Source: Metellina segmentata (lineage: Eukaryota > Arthropoda > Arachnida > Araneae > Tetragnathidae). From it: a stretch of DNA of 64,000 nt. The stretch is from NCBI GenBank assembly GCA_947359465.1, contig CANAIC010000148.1, positions 28,001 to 92,000 of the forward strand, given 5' to 3'. The notes under the pieces are model-generated. The model was given only the letters and a program-made list of their open reading frames with translations. It did not search any database and was not told where the DNA came from. Each line of letters starts with the position of its first letter. The first letter of the stretch is position 1. Of this stretch, positions 8,983-22,866 are shown one piece after another. The position numbers and the translations under genes are program-made.

Positions 8983-10017
8983 AGACGTTTGACAATAAAT
9001 ACCTAAAAACAAAGTGAGGAATATTTGAAGGCAGTAGGGATTGCTTCGAAAATGGTTAGAAATATACTTGTATGTAATAGGGAGCATAGAGAAAAGTTAT
9101 ACATATTTAAGTAAACTATCGAATTCTTGAAATTTTATCGAAACTTTACCTCTAAATACGAGTAAATTCCTGCTCCCTGTTCGATTCCTGGTCGTGGAGG
9201 GCATAAACGTTGTTAATCAGAAAAACAAAGGAAAAACATGCCTTTATTTGTTGTTCTACAACAATTTATTTATAATATAGTAGTGGAGAGACAATGCTCT
9301 TAGAAAGAATGAAATTTAAACTGTCCTTTCGACAAGAGTTGAGTGAACAATAATGGAATACAATAAAAACCATTCAAATGGCAACCAACAATTGAAATCT
9401 TTTGAATTGCAAAAGACTGAAATCTATTGATCGGTATAATAACAATCGAACAAGAATGGGAGGATCCGATAACAATGGAATCTTTTCTTATTCTTCCCCC
9501 ATAACAATACCTTTGAACTGATTTTACAAAAGAGGGATAGTTGTTTCCACAGAACAAAGAGTTCTAACAGTCATTTCAATTAATAATAACCCCAAGCATG
9601 TAAGCTGTGTTTATCGTTCTCTCTTCTCGTTGCATTCGACGGCGACGCCAATCGGGTACCCGAAAACTGTACGAGGTAATGTGTGACAATCAAGTTCAAA
9701 TCGAAGTTCTTATATCGAACTTTAGTTCATTTAGGGGTTGGATACTTTCATTTACCATTGGTGAATTGTTGTTGAATGTCAAAACCCCCTTTTACTGGCT
9801 GCCTGCGAATAAATATCAAAGGGGGTACTTTTCACAACTATCTCGGACCATTCATACTCACTTGAATTCAATAACATTCCATCCAACTTTATTGCCTTCC
9901 TAATTACATTTTTTTCCTCACTTATATGTATATTTTGCTAGGATTCATCTATGATAAATCTGAAATGTGTATAAACACCCCTTTTTCTTGCAAATAAAAA
10001 TATAAAAAGTAAAAGTG

Positions 10018-10139
10018 GCCAAACAAGAGCACGTGGTGTTCCTAAGTGGTCACTCTCCCAAGTACTGAGCACATCCAAATGTGCTTATCTTTGGTGATTG
10101 AATGAGAACGGGATTATTGACCATAATATGGCAGTTGGC
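10018..10139 (-). rRNA. 5S rRNA-like sequence, unit 9 (consensus)
   Basis: The gene body is consensus. The unit has AAACTGTCC in the left spacer and AAGCGAGG upstream of the gene, a combination also seen in units at 15040 and 19668. Confidence 0.7.
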
Positions 10140-11174
10140 AGACGTTTGACAATAAATACCTAAAAACAAAGCGAGGAATATTTGAAGGCAGTAGGGATTG
10201 CTTCGAAAATGGTTAGAAATATACTTGTATGTAATAGGGAGCATAGAGAAAAGTTATACATATTTAAGTAAACTATCGAATTCTTGAAATTTTATCGAAA
10301 CTTTACCTCTAAATACGAGTAAATTCCTGCTCCCTGTTCGATTCCTGGTCGTGGAGGGCATAAACGTTGTTAATCAGAAAAACAAAGGAAAAACATGCCT
10401 TTATTTGTTGTTCTACAACAATTTATTTATAATATAGTAGTGGAGAGACAATGCTCTTAGAAAGAATGAAATTTAAACAGTCCTTTCGACAACAGTTGAG
10501 TGAACATTAATGGAATACAATAAAAACCATTCAAATGGCAACCAACAATTGAAATCTTTTGAATTGCAAAAGACTGAAATCTATTGATCGGTATAATAAC
10601 AATCGAACAAGAATGGGAGGATCCGATAACAATGGAATCTTTTCTTATTCTTCCCCCATAACAATACCTTTGAACTGATTTTACAAAAGAGGGATAGTTG
10701 TTTCCACAGAACAAAGAGTTCTAACAGTCATTTCAATTAAAAATAACCCCAAGCATGTAAGCTGTGTTTATCGTTCTCTCTTCTCGTTGCATTCGACGGT
10801 GAGGCCAATCGGGTACCCGAAAACTGTACGAGGTAATGTGTGACAATCAAGTTCAAATCGAAGTTCTTATATCGAACTTTAGTTCATTTAGGGGTTGGAT
10901 ACTTTCATTTACCATTGGTGAATTGTTGTTGAATGTCAAAACCCCCTTTTATTGGCTGCCTGCGAATAAATATCAAAGGGGGTACTTTTCACAACTATCT
11001 CGGACCATTCATACTCACTTGAATTCAATAACATTCCATCCAACTTTATTGCCTTCCTAATTACATTTTTTTCTTCACTTATATGTATATTTTGCTAGGA
11101 TTCATCTATGATAAATCGGAAATGTGTAAAAACACCCCTTTTTCTTGCAAATAAAAATATAAAAAGTAAAAGTG

Positions 11175-11296
11175 GCCAAACAAGAGCACGTGGTGTTCCT
11201 AAGTGGTCACTCTCCCAAGTACTGAGCACATCCAAATGTGCTTATCTTTGGTTATTGAATGAGAACGGGATTATTGACCATAATATGGCAGTTGGC
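11175..11296 (-). rRNA. 5S rRNA-like sequence, unit 10 (C44A)
   Basis: It carries GTTATTG (C44A). The unit has GGTGAGGCC and AATTAAAAATAACC, both shared with the unit at 12727 and marking the two-unit duplication. Confidence 0.7.
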
Positions 11297-12330
11297 AGAC
11301 GTTTGACAATAAATACCTAAAAACAAAGTGAGGAATATTTGAAGGCAGTAGGGATTGCTTCGAAAATGGTTAGAAATATACTTGTATGTAATAGGGAGCA
11401 TAGAGAAAAGTTATACATATTTAAGTAAACTATCGAATTCTTGAATTTTATTAAAACTTTACCTCTAAATACGAGTAAATTCCTGCTCCCTGTTCGATTC
11501 CTGGTCGTGGAGGGCATAAACGTTGTAAATCAGAAAAACAAAGGAAAAACATGCCTTTATTTGTTGTTCTGCAACAATTTATTTATAATATAGTAGTGGA
11601 GAGACAATGCTCTTAGAAAGAATGAAATTTAAACAGTCCTTTCGACAAGAGTTGAGTGAACAATAATGGAATACAATAAAAACCATTCAAATGGCAACCA
11701 ACAATTGAAATATTTTGAATTGCAAAAGACTGAAATCTATTGATCGGTATAATAACAATCGAACAAGAATGGGAGGATCCGATAACAATGGAATCTTTTC
11801 TTATTCTTCCCCCATAACAATACCTTTGAACTGATTTTACAAAAGAGGGATAGTTGTTTCCACAGAACAAAGAGTTCTAACAGTCATTTCAATTAATAAT
11901 AACCCCAAGCATGTAAGCTGTGTTTATCGTTCTCTCTTCTCGTTGCATTCGACGGCGACGCCAATCGGGTACCCGAAAACTGTACGAGGTAATGTGTGAC
12001 AATCAAGTTCAAATCGAAGTTCTTATATCGAACTTTAGTTCATTTAGGGGTTGGATACTTTCATTTACCATTGGTGAATTGTTGTTGAATGTCAAAACCC
12101 CCTTTTACTGGCTGCCTGCGAATAAATATCAAAGGGGGTACTTTTCACAACTATCTCGGACCATTCATACTCACTTGAATTCAATAACATTCCATCCAAC
12201 TTTATTGCCTTCCTAATTACATTTTTTTCCTCACTTATATGTATATTTTGCTAGGATTCATCTATGATAAATCTGAAATGTGTATAAACACCCCTTTTTC
12301 TTGCAAATAAAAATATAAAAAGTAAAAGTG

Positions 12331-12452
12331 GCCAAACAAGAGCACGTGGTGTTCCTAAGTGGTCACTCTCCCAAGTACTGAGCACATCCAAATGTGCTTA
12401 TCTTTGGTGATTGAATGAGAACGGGATTATTGACCATAATATGGCAGTTGGC
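12331..12452 (-). rRNA. 5S rRNA-like sequence, unit 11 (consensus)
   Basis: The gene body is consensus. The unit carries AAATATTTTG in the left spacer and has its duplicate partner in the unit at 13883. Confidence 0.7.
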
Positions 12453-13487
12453 AGACGTTTGACAATAAATACCTAAAAACAAAGTGAGGAATATTTGAAG
12501 GCAGTAGGGATTGCTTCGAAAATGGTTAGAAATATACTTGTATGTAATAGGGAGCATAGAGAAAAGTTATACATATTTAAGTAAACTATCGAATTCTTGA
12601 AATTTTATCGAAACTTTACCTCTAAATACGAGTAAATTCCTGCTCCCTGTTCGATTCCTGGTCGTGGAGGGCATAAACGTTGTTAATCAGAAAAACAAAG
12701 GAAAAACATGCCTTTATTTGTTGTTCTACAACAATTTATTTATAATATAGTAGTGGAGAGACAATGCTCTTAGAAAGAATGAAATTTAAACTGTCCTTTC
12801 GACAAGAGTTGAGTGAACAATAATGGAATACAATAAAAACCATTCAAATGGCAACCAACAATTGAAATCTTTTGAATTGCAAAAGACTGAAATCTATTGA
12901 TCGGTATAATAACAATCGAACAAGAATGGGAGGATCCGATAACAATGGAATCTTTTCTTATTCTTCCCCCATAACAATACCTTTGAACTGATTTTACAAA
13001 AGAGGGATAGTTGTTTCCACAGAACAAAGAGTTCTAACAGTCATTTCAATTAAAAATAACCCCAAGCATGTAAGCTGTGTTTATCGTTCTCTCTTCTCGT
13101 TGCATTCGACGGTGAGGCCAATCGGGTACCCGAAAACTGTACGAGGTAATGTGTGACAATCAAGTTCAAATCGAAGTTCTTATATCGAACTTTAGTTCAT
13201 TTAGGGGTTGGATACTTTCATTTACCATTGGTGAATTGTTGTTGAATGTCAAAACCCCCTTTTATTGGCTGCCTGCGAATAAATATCAAAGGGGGTACTT
13301 TTCACAACTATCTCGGACCATTCATACTCACTTGAATTCAATAACATTCCATCCAACTTTATTGCCTTCCTAATTACATTTTTTTCTTCACTTATATGTA
13401 TATTTTGCTAGGATTCATCTATGATAAATCGGAAATGTGTAAAAACACCCCTTTTTCTTGCAAATAAAAATATAAAAAGTAAAAGTG

Positions 13488-13609
13488 GCCAAACAAGAGC
13501 ACGTGGTGTTCCTAAGTGGTCACTCTCCCAAGTACTGAGCACATCCAAATGTGCTTATCTTTGGTTATTGAATGAGAACGGGATTATTGACCATAATATG
13601 GCAGTTGGC
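13488..13609 (-). rRNA. 5S rRNA-like sequence, unit 12 (C44A)
   Basis: It is C44A. It lies just inside the left end of the four-unit duplication, and its partner at offset 4,628 is the copy at 18116. Confidence 0.7.
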
Positions 13610-14643
13610 AGACGTTTGACAATAAATACCTAAAAACAAAGTGAGGAATATTTGAAGGCAGTAGGGATTGCTTCGAAAATGGTTAGAAATATACTTGTAT
13701 GTAATAGGGAGCATAGAGAAAAGTTATACATATTTAAGTAAACTATCGAATTCTTGAATTTTATTAAAACTTTACCTCTAAATACGAGTAAATTCCTGCT
13801 CCCTGTTCGATTCCTGGTCGTGGAGGGCATAAACGTTGTAAATCAGAAAAACAAAGGAAAAACATGCCTTTATTTGTTGTTCTGCAACAATTTATTTATA
13901 ATATAGTAGTGGAGAGACAATGCTCTTAGAAAGAATGAAATTTAAACAGTCCTTTCGACAAGAGTTGAGTGAACAATAATGGAATACAATAAAAACCATT
14001 CAAATGGCAACCAACAATTGAAATATTTTGAATTGCAAAAGACTGAAATCTATTGATCGGTATAATAACAATCGAACAAGAATGGGAGGATCCGATAACA
14101 ATGGAATCTTTTCTTATTCTTCCCCCATAACAATACCTTTGAACTGATTTTACAAAAGAGGGATAGTTGTTTCCACAGAACAAAGAGTTCTAACAGTCAT
14201 TTCAATTAATAATAACCCCAAGCATGTAAGCTGTGTTTATCGTTCTCTCTTCTCGTTGCATTCGACGGCGACGCCAATCGGGTACCCGAAAACTGTACGA
14301 GGTAATGTGTGACAATCAAGTTCAAATCGAAGTTCTTATATCGAACTTTAGTTCATTTAGGGGTTGGATACTTTCATTTACCATTGGTGAATTGTTGTTG
14401 AATGTCAAAACCCCCTTTTACTGGCTGCCTGCGAATAAATATCAAAGGGGGTACTTTTCACAACTATCTCGGACCATTCATACTCACTTGAATTCAATAA
14501 CATTCCATCCAACTTTATTGCCTTCCTAATTACATTTTTTTCCTCACTTATATGTATATTTTGCTAGGATTCATCTATGATAAATCTGAAATGTGTATAA
14601 ACACCCCTTTTTCTTGCAAATAAAAATATAAAAAGTAAAAGTG

Positions 14644-14765
14644 GCCAAACAAGAGCACGTGGTGTTCCTAAGTGGTCACTCTCCCAAGTACTGAGCACAT
14701 CCAAATGTGCTTATCTTTGGTGATTGAATGAGAACGGGATTATTGACCATAATATGGCAGTTGGC
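14644..14765 (-). rRNA. 5S rRNA-like sequence, unit 13 (consensus)
   Basis: The gene body is consensus. Its four-unit partner is the copy at 19272 and its two-unit partner is the copy at 12331. Confidence 0.7.
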
Positions 14766-15800
14766 AGACGTTTGACAATAAATACCTAAAAACAAAGTGA
14801 GGAATATTTGAAGGCAGTAGGGATTGCTTCGAAAATGGTTAGAAATATACTTGTATGTAATAGGGAGCATAGAGAAAAGTTATACATATTTAAGTAAACT
14901 ATCGAATTCTTGAAATTTTATCGAAACTTTACCTCTAAATACGAGTAAATTCCTGCTCCCTGTTCGATTCCTGGTCGTGGAGGGCATAAACGTTGTTAAT
15001 CAGAAAAACAAAGGAAAAACATGCCTTTATTTGTTGTTCTACAACAATTTATTTATAATATAGTAGTGGAGAGACAATGCTCTTAGAAAGAATGAAATTT
15101 AAACTGTCCTTTCGACAAGAGTTGAGTGAACAATAATGGAATACAATAAAAACCATTCAAATGGCAACCAACAATTGAAATCTTTTGAATTGCAAAAGAC
15201 TGAAATCTATTGATCGGTATAATAACAATCGAACAAGAATGGGAGGATCCGATAACAATGGAATCTTTTCTTATTCTTCCCCCATAACAATACCTTTGAA
15301 CTGATTTTACAAAAGAGGGATAGTTGTTTCCACAGAACAAAGAGTTCTAACAGTCATTTCAATTAATAATAACCCCAAGCATGTAAGCTGTGTTTATCGT
15401 TCTCTCTTCTCGTTGCATTCGACGGCGACGCCAATCGGGTACCCGAAAACTGTACGAGGTAATGTGTGACAATCAAGTTCAAATCGAAGTTCTTATATCG
15501 AACTTTAGTTCATTTAGGGGTTGGATACTTTCATTTACCATTGGTGAATTGTTGTTGAATGTCAAAACCCCCTTTTACTGGCTGCCTGCGAATAAATATC
15601 AAAGGGGGTACTTTTCACAACTATCTCGGACCATTCATACTCACTTGAATTCAATAACATTCCATCCAACTTTATTGCCTTCCTAATTACATTTTTTTCC
15701 TCACTTATATGTATATTTTGCTAGGATTCATCTATGATAAATCTGAAATGTGTATAAACACCCCTTTTTCTTGCAAATAAAAATATAAAAAGTAAAAGTG

Positions 15801-15922
15801 GCCAAACAAGAGCACGTGGTGTTCCTAAGTGGTCACTCTCCCAAGTACTGAGCACATCCAAATGTGCTTATCTTTGGTGATTGAATGAGAACGGGATTAT
15901 TGACCATAATATGGCAGTTGGC
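15801..15922 (-). rRNA. 5S rRNA-like sequence, unit 14 (consensus)
   Basis: The gene body is consensus, with AAGCGAGG upstream. Its partner in the four-unit duplication is the copy at 20429. Confidence 0.7.
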
Positions 15923-16958
15923 AGACGTTTGACAATAAATACCTAAAAACAAAGCGAGGAATATTTGAAGGCAGTAGGGATTGCTTCGAAAATGGTTAGA
16001 AATATACTTGTATGTAATAGGGAGCATAGAGAAAAGTTATACATATTTAAGTAAACTATCGAATTCTTGAAATTTTATCGAAACTTTACCTCTAAATACG
16101 AGTAAATTCCTGCTCCCTGTTCGATTCCTGGTCGTGGAGGGCATAAACGTTGTAAATCAGAAAAACAAAGGAAAAACATGCCTTTATTTGTTGTTCTGCA
16201 ACAATTTATTTATAATATAGTAGTGGAGAGACAATGCTCTTAGAAAGAATGAAATTTAAACAGTCCTTTCGACAAGAGTTGAGTGAACAATAATGGAATA
16301 CAATAAAAACCATTCAAATGGCAACCAACAATTGAAATATTTTGAATTGCAAAAGACTGAAATCTATTGATCGGTATAATAACAATCGAACAAGAATGGG
16401 AGGATCCGATAACAATGGAATCTTTTCTTATTCTTCCCCCATAACAATACCTTTGAACTGATTTTACAAAAGAGGGATAGTTGTTTCCACAGAACAAAGA
16501 GTTCTAACAGTCATTTCAATTAATAATAACCCCAAGCATGTAAGCTGTGTTTATCGTTCTCTCTTCTCGTTGCATTCGACGGCGACGCCAATCGGGTACC
16601 CGAAAACTGTACGAGGTAATGTGTGACAATCAAGTTCAAATCGAAGTTCTTATATCGAACTTTAGTTAATTTAGGGGTTGGATACTTTCATTTACCATTG
16701 GTGAATTGTTGTTGAATGTCAAAACCCCCTTTTACTGGCTGCCTGCGAATAAATATCAAAGGGGGTACTTTTCACAACTATCTCGGACCATTCATACTCA
16801 CTTGAATTCAATAACATTCCATCCAACTTTATTGTCTTCCTAATTACATTTTTTTTCCTCACTTATATGTATATTTTGCTAGGATTCATCTATGATAAAT
16901 CGGAAATGTGTAAAAACACCCCTTTTTCTTGCAAATAAAAATATAAAAAGTAAAAGTG

Positions 16959-17080
16959 GCCAAACAAGAGCACGTGGTGTTCCTAAGTGGTCACTCTCCC
17001 AAGTACTGAGCACATCCAAATGTGCTTATCTTTGGTGATTGAATGAGAACGGGATTATTGACCATAATATGGCAGTTGGC
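16959..17080 (-). rRNA. 5S rRNA-like sequence, unit 15 (consensus)
   Basis: The gene body is consensus. The unit has TAGTTAATTTAGG, ATTGTCTTCC and an 8-T run, all shared with its partner unit at 20825. Confidence 0.7.
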
Positions 17081-18115
17081 AGACGTTTGACAATAAATAC
17101 CTAAAAACAAAGTGAGGAATATTTGAAGGCTGTAGGGATTGCTTCGAAAATGGTTAGAAATATACTTGTATGTAATAGGGAGCATAGAGAAAAGTTATAC
17201 ATATTTAAGTAAACTATCGAATTCTTGAAATTTTATCGAAACTTTACCTCTAAATACGAGTAAATTCCTGCTCCCTGTTCGATTCCTGGTCGTGGAGGGC
17301 ATAAACGTTGTTAATCAGAAAAACAAAGGAAAAACATGCCTTTATTTGTTGTTCTACAACAATTTATTTATAATATAGTAGTGGAGAGACAATGCTCTTA
17401 GAAAGAATGAAATTTAAACAGTCCTTTCCACAAGAGTTGAGTGAACAATCATGGAATACAATAAAAACCATTCAAATGGCAACCAACAATTGAAATCTTT
17501 TGAATTGCAAAAGACTGAAATCTATTGATCGGTATAATAACAATCGAACAAGAATGGGAGGATCCGATAACAATGGAATCTTTTCTTATTCTTCCCCCAT
17601 AACTATACCTTTGAACTGATTTTACAAAAGAGGGATAGTTGTTTCCACAGAACAAAGAGTTCTAACAGTCATTTCAATTAATAATAACCCCAAGCATGTA
17701 AGCTGTGTTTATCGTTCTCTCTTCTCGTTGCATTCGACGGCGACGCCAATCGGGTACCCGAAAACTGTACGAGGTAATGTGTGACAATCAAGTTCAAATC
17801 GAAGTTCTTATATCGAACTTTAGTTCATTTAGGGGTTGGATACTTTCATTTACCATTGGTGAATTGTTGTTGAATGTCAAAACCCCCTTTTATTGGCTGC
17901 CTGCGAATAAATATCAAAGGGGGTACTTTTCACAACTATCTCGGACCATTCATACTCACTTGAATTCAATAACATTCCATCCAACTTTATTGCCTTCCTA
18001 ATTACATTTTTTTCTTCACTTATATGTATATTTTGCTAGGATTCATCTATGATAAATCGGAAATGTGTAAAAACACCCCTTTTTCTTGCAAATAAAAATA
18101 TAAAAAGTAAAAGTG

Positions 18116-18237
18116 GCCAAACAAGAGCACGTGGTGTTCCTAAGTGGTCACTCTCCCAAGTACTGAGCACATCCAAATGTGCTTATCTTTGGTTATTGAA
18201 TGAGAACGGGATTATTGACCATAATATGGCAGTTGGC
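18116..18237 (-). rRNA. 5S rRNA-like sequence, unit 16 (C44A)
   Basis: It is C44A. The left spacer of this unit has CTTTCCACAAG and AACTATACC, shared with the unit at 21983, and the junction of the two four-unit blocks lies in this unit. Confidence 0.7.
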
Positions 18238-19271
18238 AGACGTTTGACAATAAATACCTAAAAACAAAGTGAGGAATATTTGAAGGCAGTAGGGATTGCT
18301 TCGAAAATGGTTAGAAATATACTTGTATGTAATAGGGAGCATAGAGAAAAGTTATACATATTTAAGTAAACTATCGAATTCTTGAATTTTATTAAAACTT
18401 TACCTCTAAATACGAGTAAATTCCTGCTCCCTGTTCGATTCCTGGTCGTGGAGGGCATAAACGTTGTAAATCAGAAAAACAAAGGAAAAACATGCCTTTA
18501 TTTGTTGTTCTGCAACAATTTATTTATAATATAGTAGTGGAGAGACAATGCTCTTAGAAAGAATGAAATTTAAACAGTCCTTTCGACAAGAGTTGAGTGA
18601 ACAATAATGGAATACAATAAAAACCATTCAAATGGCAACCAACAATTGAAATATTTTGAATTGCAAAAGACTGAAATCTATTGATCGGTATAATAACAAT
18701 CGAACAAGAATGGGAGGATCCGATAACAATGGAATCTTTTCTTATTCTTCCCCCATAACAATACCTTTGAACTGATTTTACAAAAGAGGGATAGTTGTTT
18801 CCACAGAACAAAGAGTTCTAACAGTCATTTCAATTAATAATAACCCCAAGCATGTAAGCTGTGTTTATCGTTCTCTCTTCTCGTTGCATTCGACGGCGAC
18901 GCCAATCGGGTACCCGAAAACTGTACGAGGTAATGTGTGACAATCAAGTTCAAATCGAAGTTCTTATATCGAACTTTAGTTCATTTAGGGGTTGGATACT
19001 TTCATTTACCATTGGTGAATTGTTGTTGAATGTCAAAACCCCCTTTTACTGGCTGCCTGCGAATAAATATCAAAGGGGGTACTTTTCACAACTATCTCGG
19101 ACCATTCATACTCACTTGAATTCAATAACATTCCATCCAACTTTATTGCCTTCCTAATTACATTTTTTTCCTCACTTATATGTATATTTTGCTAGGATTC
19201 ATCTATGATAAATCTGAAATGTGTATAAACACCCCTTTTTCTTGCAAATAAAAATATAAAAAGTAAAAGTG

Positions 19272-19393
19272 GCCAAACAAGAGCACGTGGTGTTCCTAAG
19301 TGGTCACTCTCCCAAGTACTGAGCACATCCAAATGTGCTTATCTTTGGTGATTGAATGAGAACGGGATTATTGACCATAATATGGCAGTTGGC
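19272..19393 (-). rRNA. 5S rRNA-like sequence, unit 17 (consensus)
   Basis: The gene body is consensus. The unit has AAATATTTTG, AATCTGAAATG and GTGTATAAACACC, as in its partner at 13883. Confidence 0.7.
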
Positions 19394-20428
19394 AGACGTT
19401 TGACAATAAATACCTAAAAACAAAGTGAGGAATATTTGAAGGCAGTAGGGATTGCTTCGAAAATGGTTAGAAATATACTTGTATGTAATAGGGAGCATAG
19501 AGAAAAGTTATACATATTTAAGTAAACTATCGAATTCTTGAAATTTTATCGAAACTTTACCTCTAAATACGAGTAAATTCCTGCTCCCTGTTCGATTCCT
19601 GGTCGTGGAGGGCATAAACGTTGTTAATCAGAAAAACAAAGGAAAAACATGCCTTTATTTGTTGTTCTACAACAATTTATTTATAATATAGTAGTGGAGA
19701 GACAATGCTCTTAGAAAGAATGAAATTTAAACTGTCCTTTCGACAAGAGTTGAGTGAACAATAATGGAATACAATAAAAACCATTCAAATGGCAACCAAC
19801 AATTGAAATCTTTTGAATTGCAAAAGACTGAAATCTATTGATCGGTATAATAACAATCGAACAAGAATGGGAGGATCCGATAACAATGGAATCTTTTCTT
19901 ATTCTTCCCCCATAACAATACCTTTGAACTGATTTTACAAAAGAGGGATAGTTGTTTCCACAGAACAAAGAGTTCTAACAGTCATTTCAATTAATAATAA
20001 CCCCAAGCATGTAAGCTGTGTTTATCGTTCTCTCTTCTCGTTGCATTCGACGGCGACGCCAATCGGGTACCCGAAAACTGTACGAGGTAATGTGTGACAA
20101 TCAAGTTCAAATCGAAGTTCTTATATCGAACTTTAGTTCATTTAGGGGTTGGATACTTTCATTTACCATTGGTGAATTGTTGTTGAATGTCAAAACCCCC
20201 TTTTACTGGCTGCCTGCGAATAAATATCAAAGGGGGTACTTTTCACAACTATCTCGGACCATTCATACTCACTTGAATTCAATAACATTCCATCCAACTT
20301 TATTGCCTTCCTAATTACATTTTTTTCCTCACTTATATGTATATTTTGCTAGGATTCATCTATGATAAATCTGAAATGTGTATAAACACCCCTTTTTCTT
20401 GCAAATAAAAATATAAAAAGTAAAAGTG

Positions 20429-20550
20429 GCCAAACAAGAGCACGTGGTGTTCCTAAGTGGTCACTCTCCCAAGTACTGAGCACATCCAAATGTGCTTATC
20501 TTTGGTGATTGAATGAGAACGGGATTATTGACCATAATATGGCAGTTGGC
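20429..20550 (-). rRNA. 5S rRNA-like sequence, unit 18 (consensus)
   Basis: The gene body is consensus, with AAACTGTCC in the left spacer and AAGCGAGG upstream of the gene. Confidence 0.7.
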
Positions 20551-21586
20551 AGACGTTTGACAATAAATACCTAAAAACAAAGCGAGGAATATTTGAAGGC
20601 AGTAGGGATTGCTTCGAAAATGGTTAGAAATATACTTGTATGTAATAGGGAGCATAGAGAAAAGTTATACATATTTAAGTAAACTATCGAATTCTTGAAA
20701 TTTTATCGAAACTTTACCTCTAAATACGAGTAAATTCCTGCTCCCTGTTCGATTCCTGGTCGTGGAGGGCATAAACGTTGTAAATCAGAAAAACAAAGGA
20801 AAAACATGCCTTTATTTGTTGTTCTGCAACAATTTATTTATAATATAGTAGTGGAGAGACAATGCTCTTAGAAAGAATGAAATTTAAACAGTCCTTTCGA
20901 CAAGAGTTGAGTGAACAATAATGGAATACAATAAAAACCATTCAAATGGCAACCAACAATTGAAATATTTTGAATTGCAAAAGACTGAAATCTATTGATC
21001 GGTATAATAACAATCGAACAAGAATGGGAGGATCCGATAACAATGGAATCTTTTCTTATTCTTCCCCCATAACAATACCTTTGAACTGATTTTACAAAAG
21101 AGGGATAGTTGTTTCCACAGAACAAAGAGTTCTAACAGTCATTTCAATTAATAATAACCCCAAGCATGTAAGCTGTGTTTATCGTTCTCTCTTCTCGTTG
21201 CATTCGACGGCGACGCCAATCGGGTACCCGAAAACTGTACGAGGTAATGTGTGACAATCAAGTTCAAATCGAAGTTCTTATATCGAACTTTAGTTAATTT
21301 AGGGGTTGGATACTTTCATTTACCATTGGTGAATTGTTGTTGAATGTCAAAACCCCCTTTTACTGGCTGCCTGCGAATAAATATCAAAGGGGGTACTTTT
21401 CACAACTATCTCGGACCATTCATACTCACTTGAATTCAATAACATTCCATCCAACTTTATTGTCTTCCTAATTACATTTTTTTTCCTCACTTATATGTAT
21501 ATTTTGCTAGGATTCATCTATGATAAATCGGAAATGTGTAAAAACACCCCTTTTTCTTGCAAATAAAAATATAAAAAGTAAAAGTG

Positions 21587-21708
21587 GCCAAACAAGAGCA
21601 CGTGGTGTTCCTAAGTGGTCACTCTCCCAAGTACTGAGCACATCCAAATGTGCTTATCTTTGGTGATTGAATGAGAACGGGATTATTGACCATAATATGG
21701 CAGTTGGC
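21587..21708 (-). rRNA. 5S rRNA-like sequence, unit 19 (consensus)
   Basis: The gene body is consensus, with GGCTGTAGGG in the upstream flank. It is the partner of the copy at 16959. Confidence 0.7.
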
Positions 21709-22744
21709 AGACGTTTGACAATAAATACCTAAAAACAAAGTGAGGAATATTTGAAGGCTGTAGGGATTGCTTCGAAAATGGTTAGAAATATACTTGTATG
21801 TAATAGGGAGCATAGAGAAAAGTTATACATATTTAAGTAAACTATCGAATTCTTGAAATTTTATCGAAACTTTACCTCTAAATACGAGTAAATTCCTGCT
21901 CCCTGTTCGATTCCTGGTCGTGGAGGGCATAAACGTTGTTAATCAGAAAAACAAAGGAAAAACATGCCTTTATTTGTTGTTCTACAACAATTTATTTATA
22001 ATATAGTAGTGGAGAGACAATGCTCTTAGAAAGAATGAAATTTAAACAGTCCTTTCCACAAGAGTTGAGTGAACAATCATGGAATACAATAAAAACCATT
22101 CAAATGGCAACCAACAATTGAAATCTTTTGAATTGCAAAAGACTGAAATCTATTGATCGGTATAATAACAATCGAACAAGAATGGGAGGATCCGATAACA
22201 ATGGAATCTTTTCTTATTCTTCCCCCATAACTATACCTTTGAACTGATTTTACAAAAGAGGGATAGTTGTTTCCACAGAACAAAGAGTTCTAACAGTCAT
22301 TTCAATTAATAATAACCCCAAGCATGTAAGCTGTGTTTATCGTTCTCTCTTCTCGTTGCATTCGACGGCGACGCCAATCGGGTACCCGAAAACTGTACGA
22401 GGTAATGTGTGACAATCAAGTTCAAATCGAAGTTCTTATATCGAACTTTAGTTCATTTAGGGGTTGGATACTTTCATTTACCATTGGTGAATTGTTGTTG
22501 AATGTCAAAACCCCCTTTTACTGGCTGCCTGCGAATAAATATCAAAGGGGGTACTTTTCACAACTATCTCGGACCATTCATACTCACTTGAATTCAATAA
22601 CATTCCATCCAACTTTATTGCCTTCCTAATTACATTTTTTTTCCTCACTTATATGTATATTTTGCTAGGATTCATCTATGATAAATCGGAAATGTGTAAA
22701 AACACCCCTTTTTCTTGCAAATAAAAATATAAAAAGTAAAAGTG

Positions 22745-22866
22745 GCCAAACAAGAGCACGTGGTGTTCCTAAGTGGTCACTCTCCCAAGTACTGAGCACA
22801 TCCAAATGTGCTTATCTTTGGTGATTGAATGAGAACGGGATTATTGACCATAATATGGCAGTTGGC
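22745..22866 (-). rRNA. 5S rRNA-like sequence, unit 20 (consensus)
   Basis: The gene body is consensus, with GGCTGTAGGG upstream. The unit lies at the right end of the second four-unit block. Confidence 0.7.

Larger units (their letters stand above)
10600..15340. repeat. Two-unit tandem duplication, period 2,313 bp
   Basis: Units at 10414 and 11570 are repeated as units at 12727 and 13883. Shared markers are AATTAAAAATAACC, GGTGAGGCC, CTTTTATTGG, GTTATTG and AAATATTTTG, at a constant offset of 2,313. The left end lies between about 10508 and 10741, because CAACAGTTG and AACATTAATGG in the first are not repeated. The right end lies between about 15105 and 15365. Confidence 0.85.
13200..22450. 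repeat. Four-unit tandem duplication, period 4,628 bp
   Basis: The ordered marker string C44A, AAATATTTTG, AAACTGTCC, AAGCGAGG, AAATATTTTG, TAGTTAATTTAGG, ATTGTCTTCC, CTTTCCACAAG, AACTATACC occurs twice at offset 4,628. The left end lies between 13114 (GGTGAGGCC not repeated) and 13263 (CTTTTATTGG repeated). The second copy follows directly on the first near 17.74-17.89 kb and ends near 22.37-22.52 kb. Confidence 0.9.
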
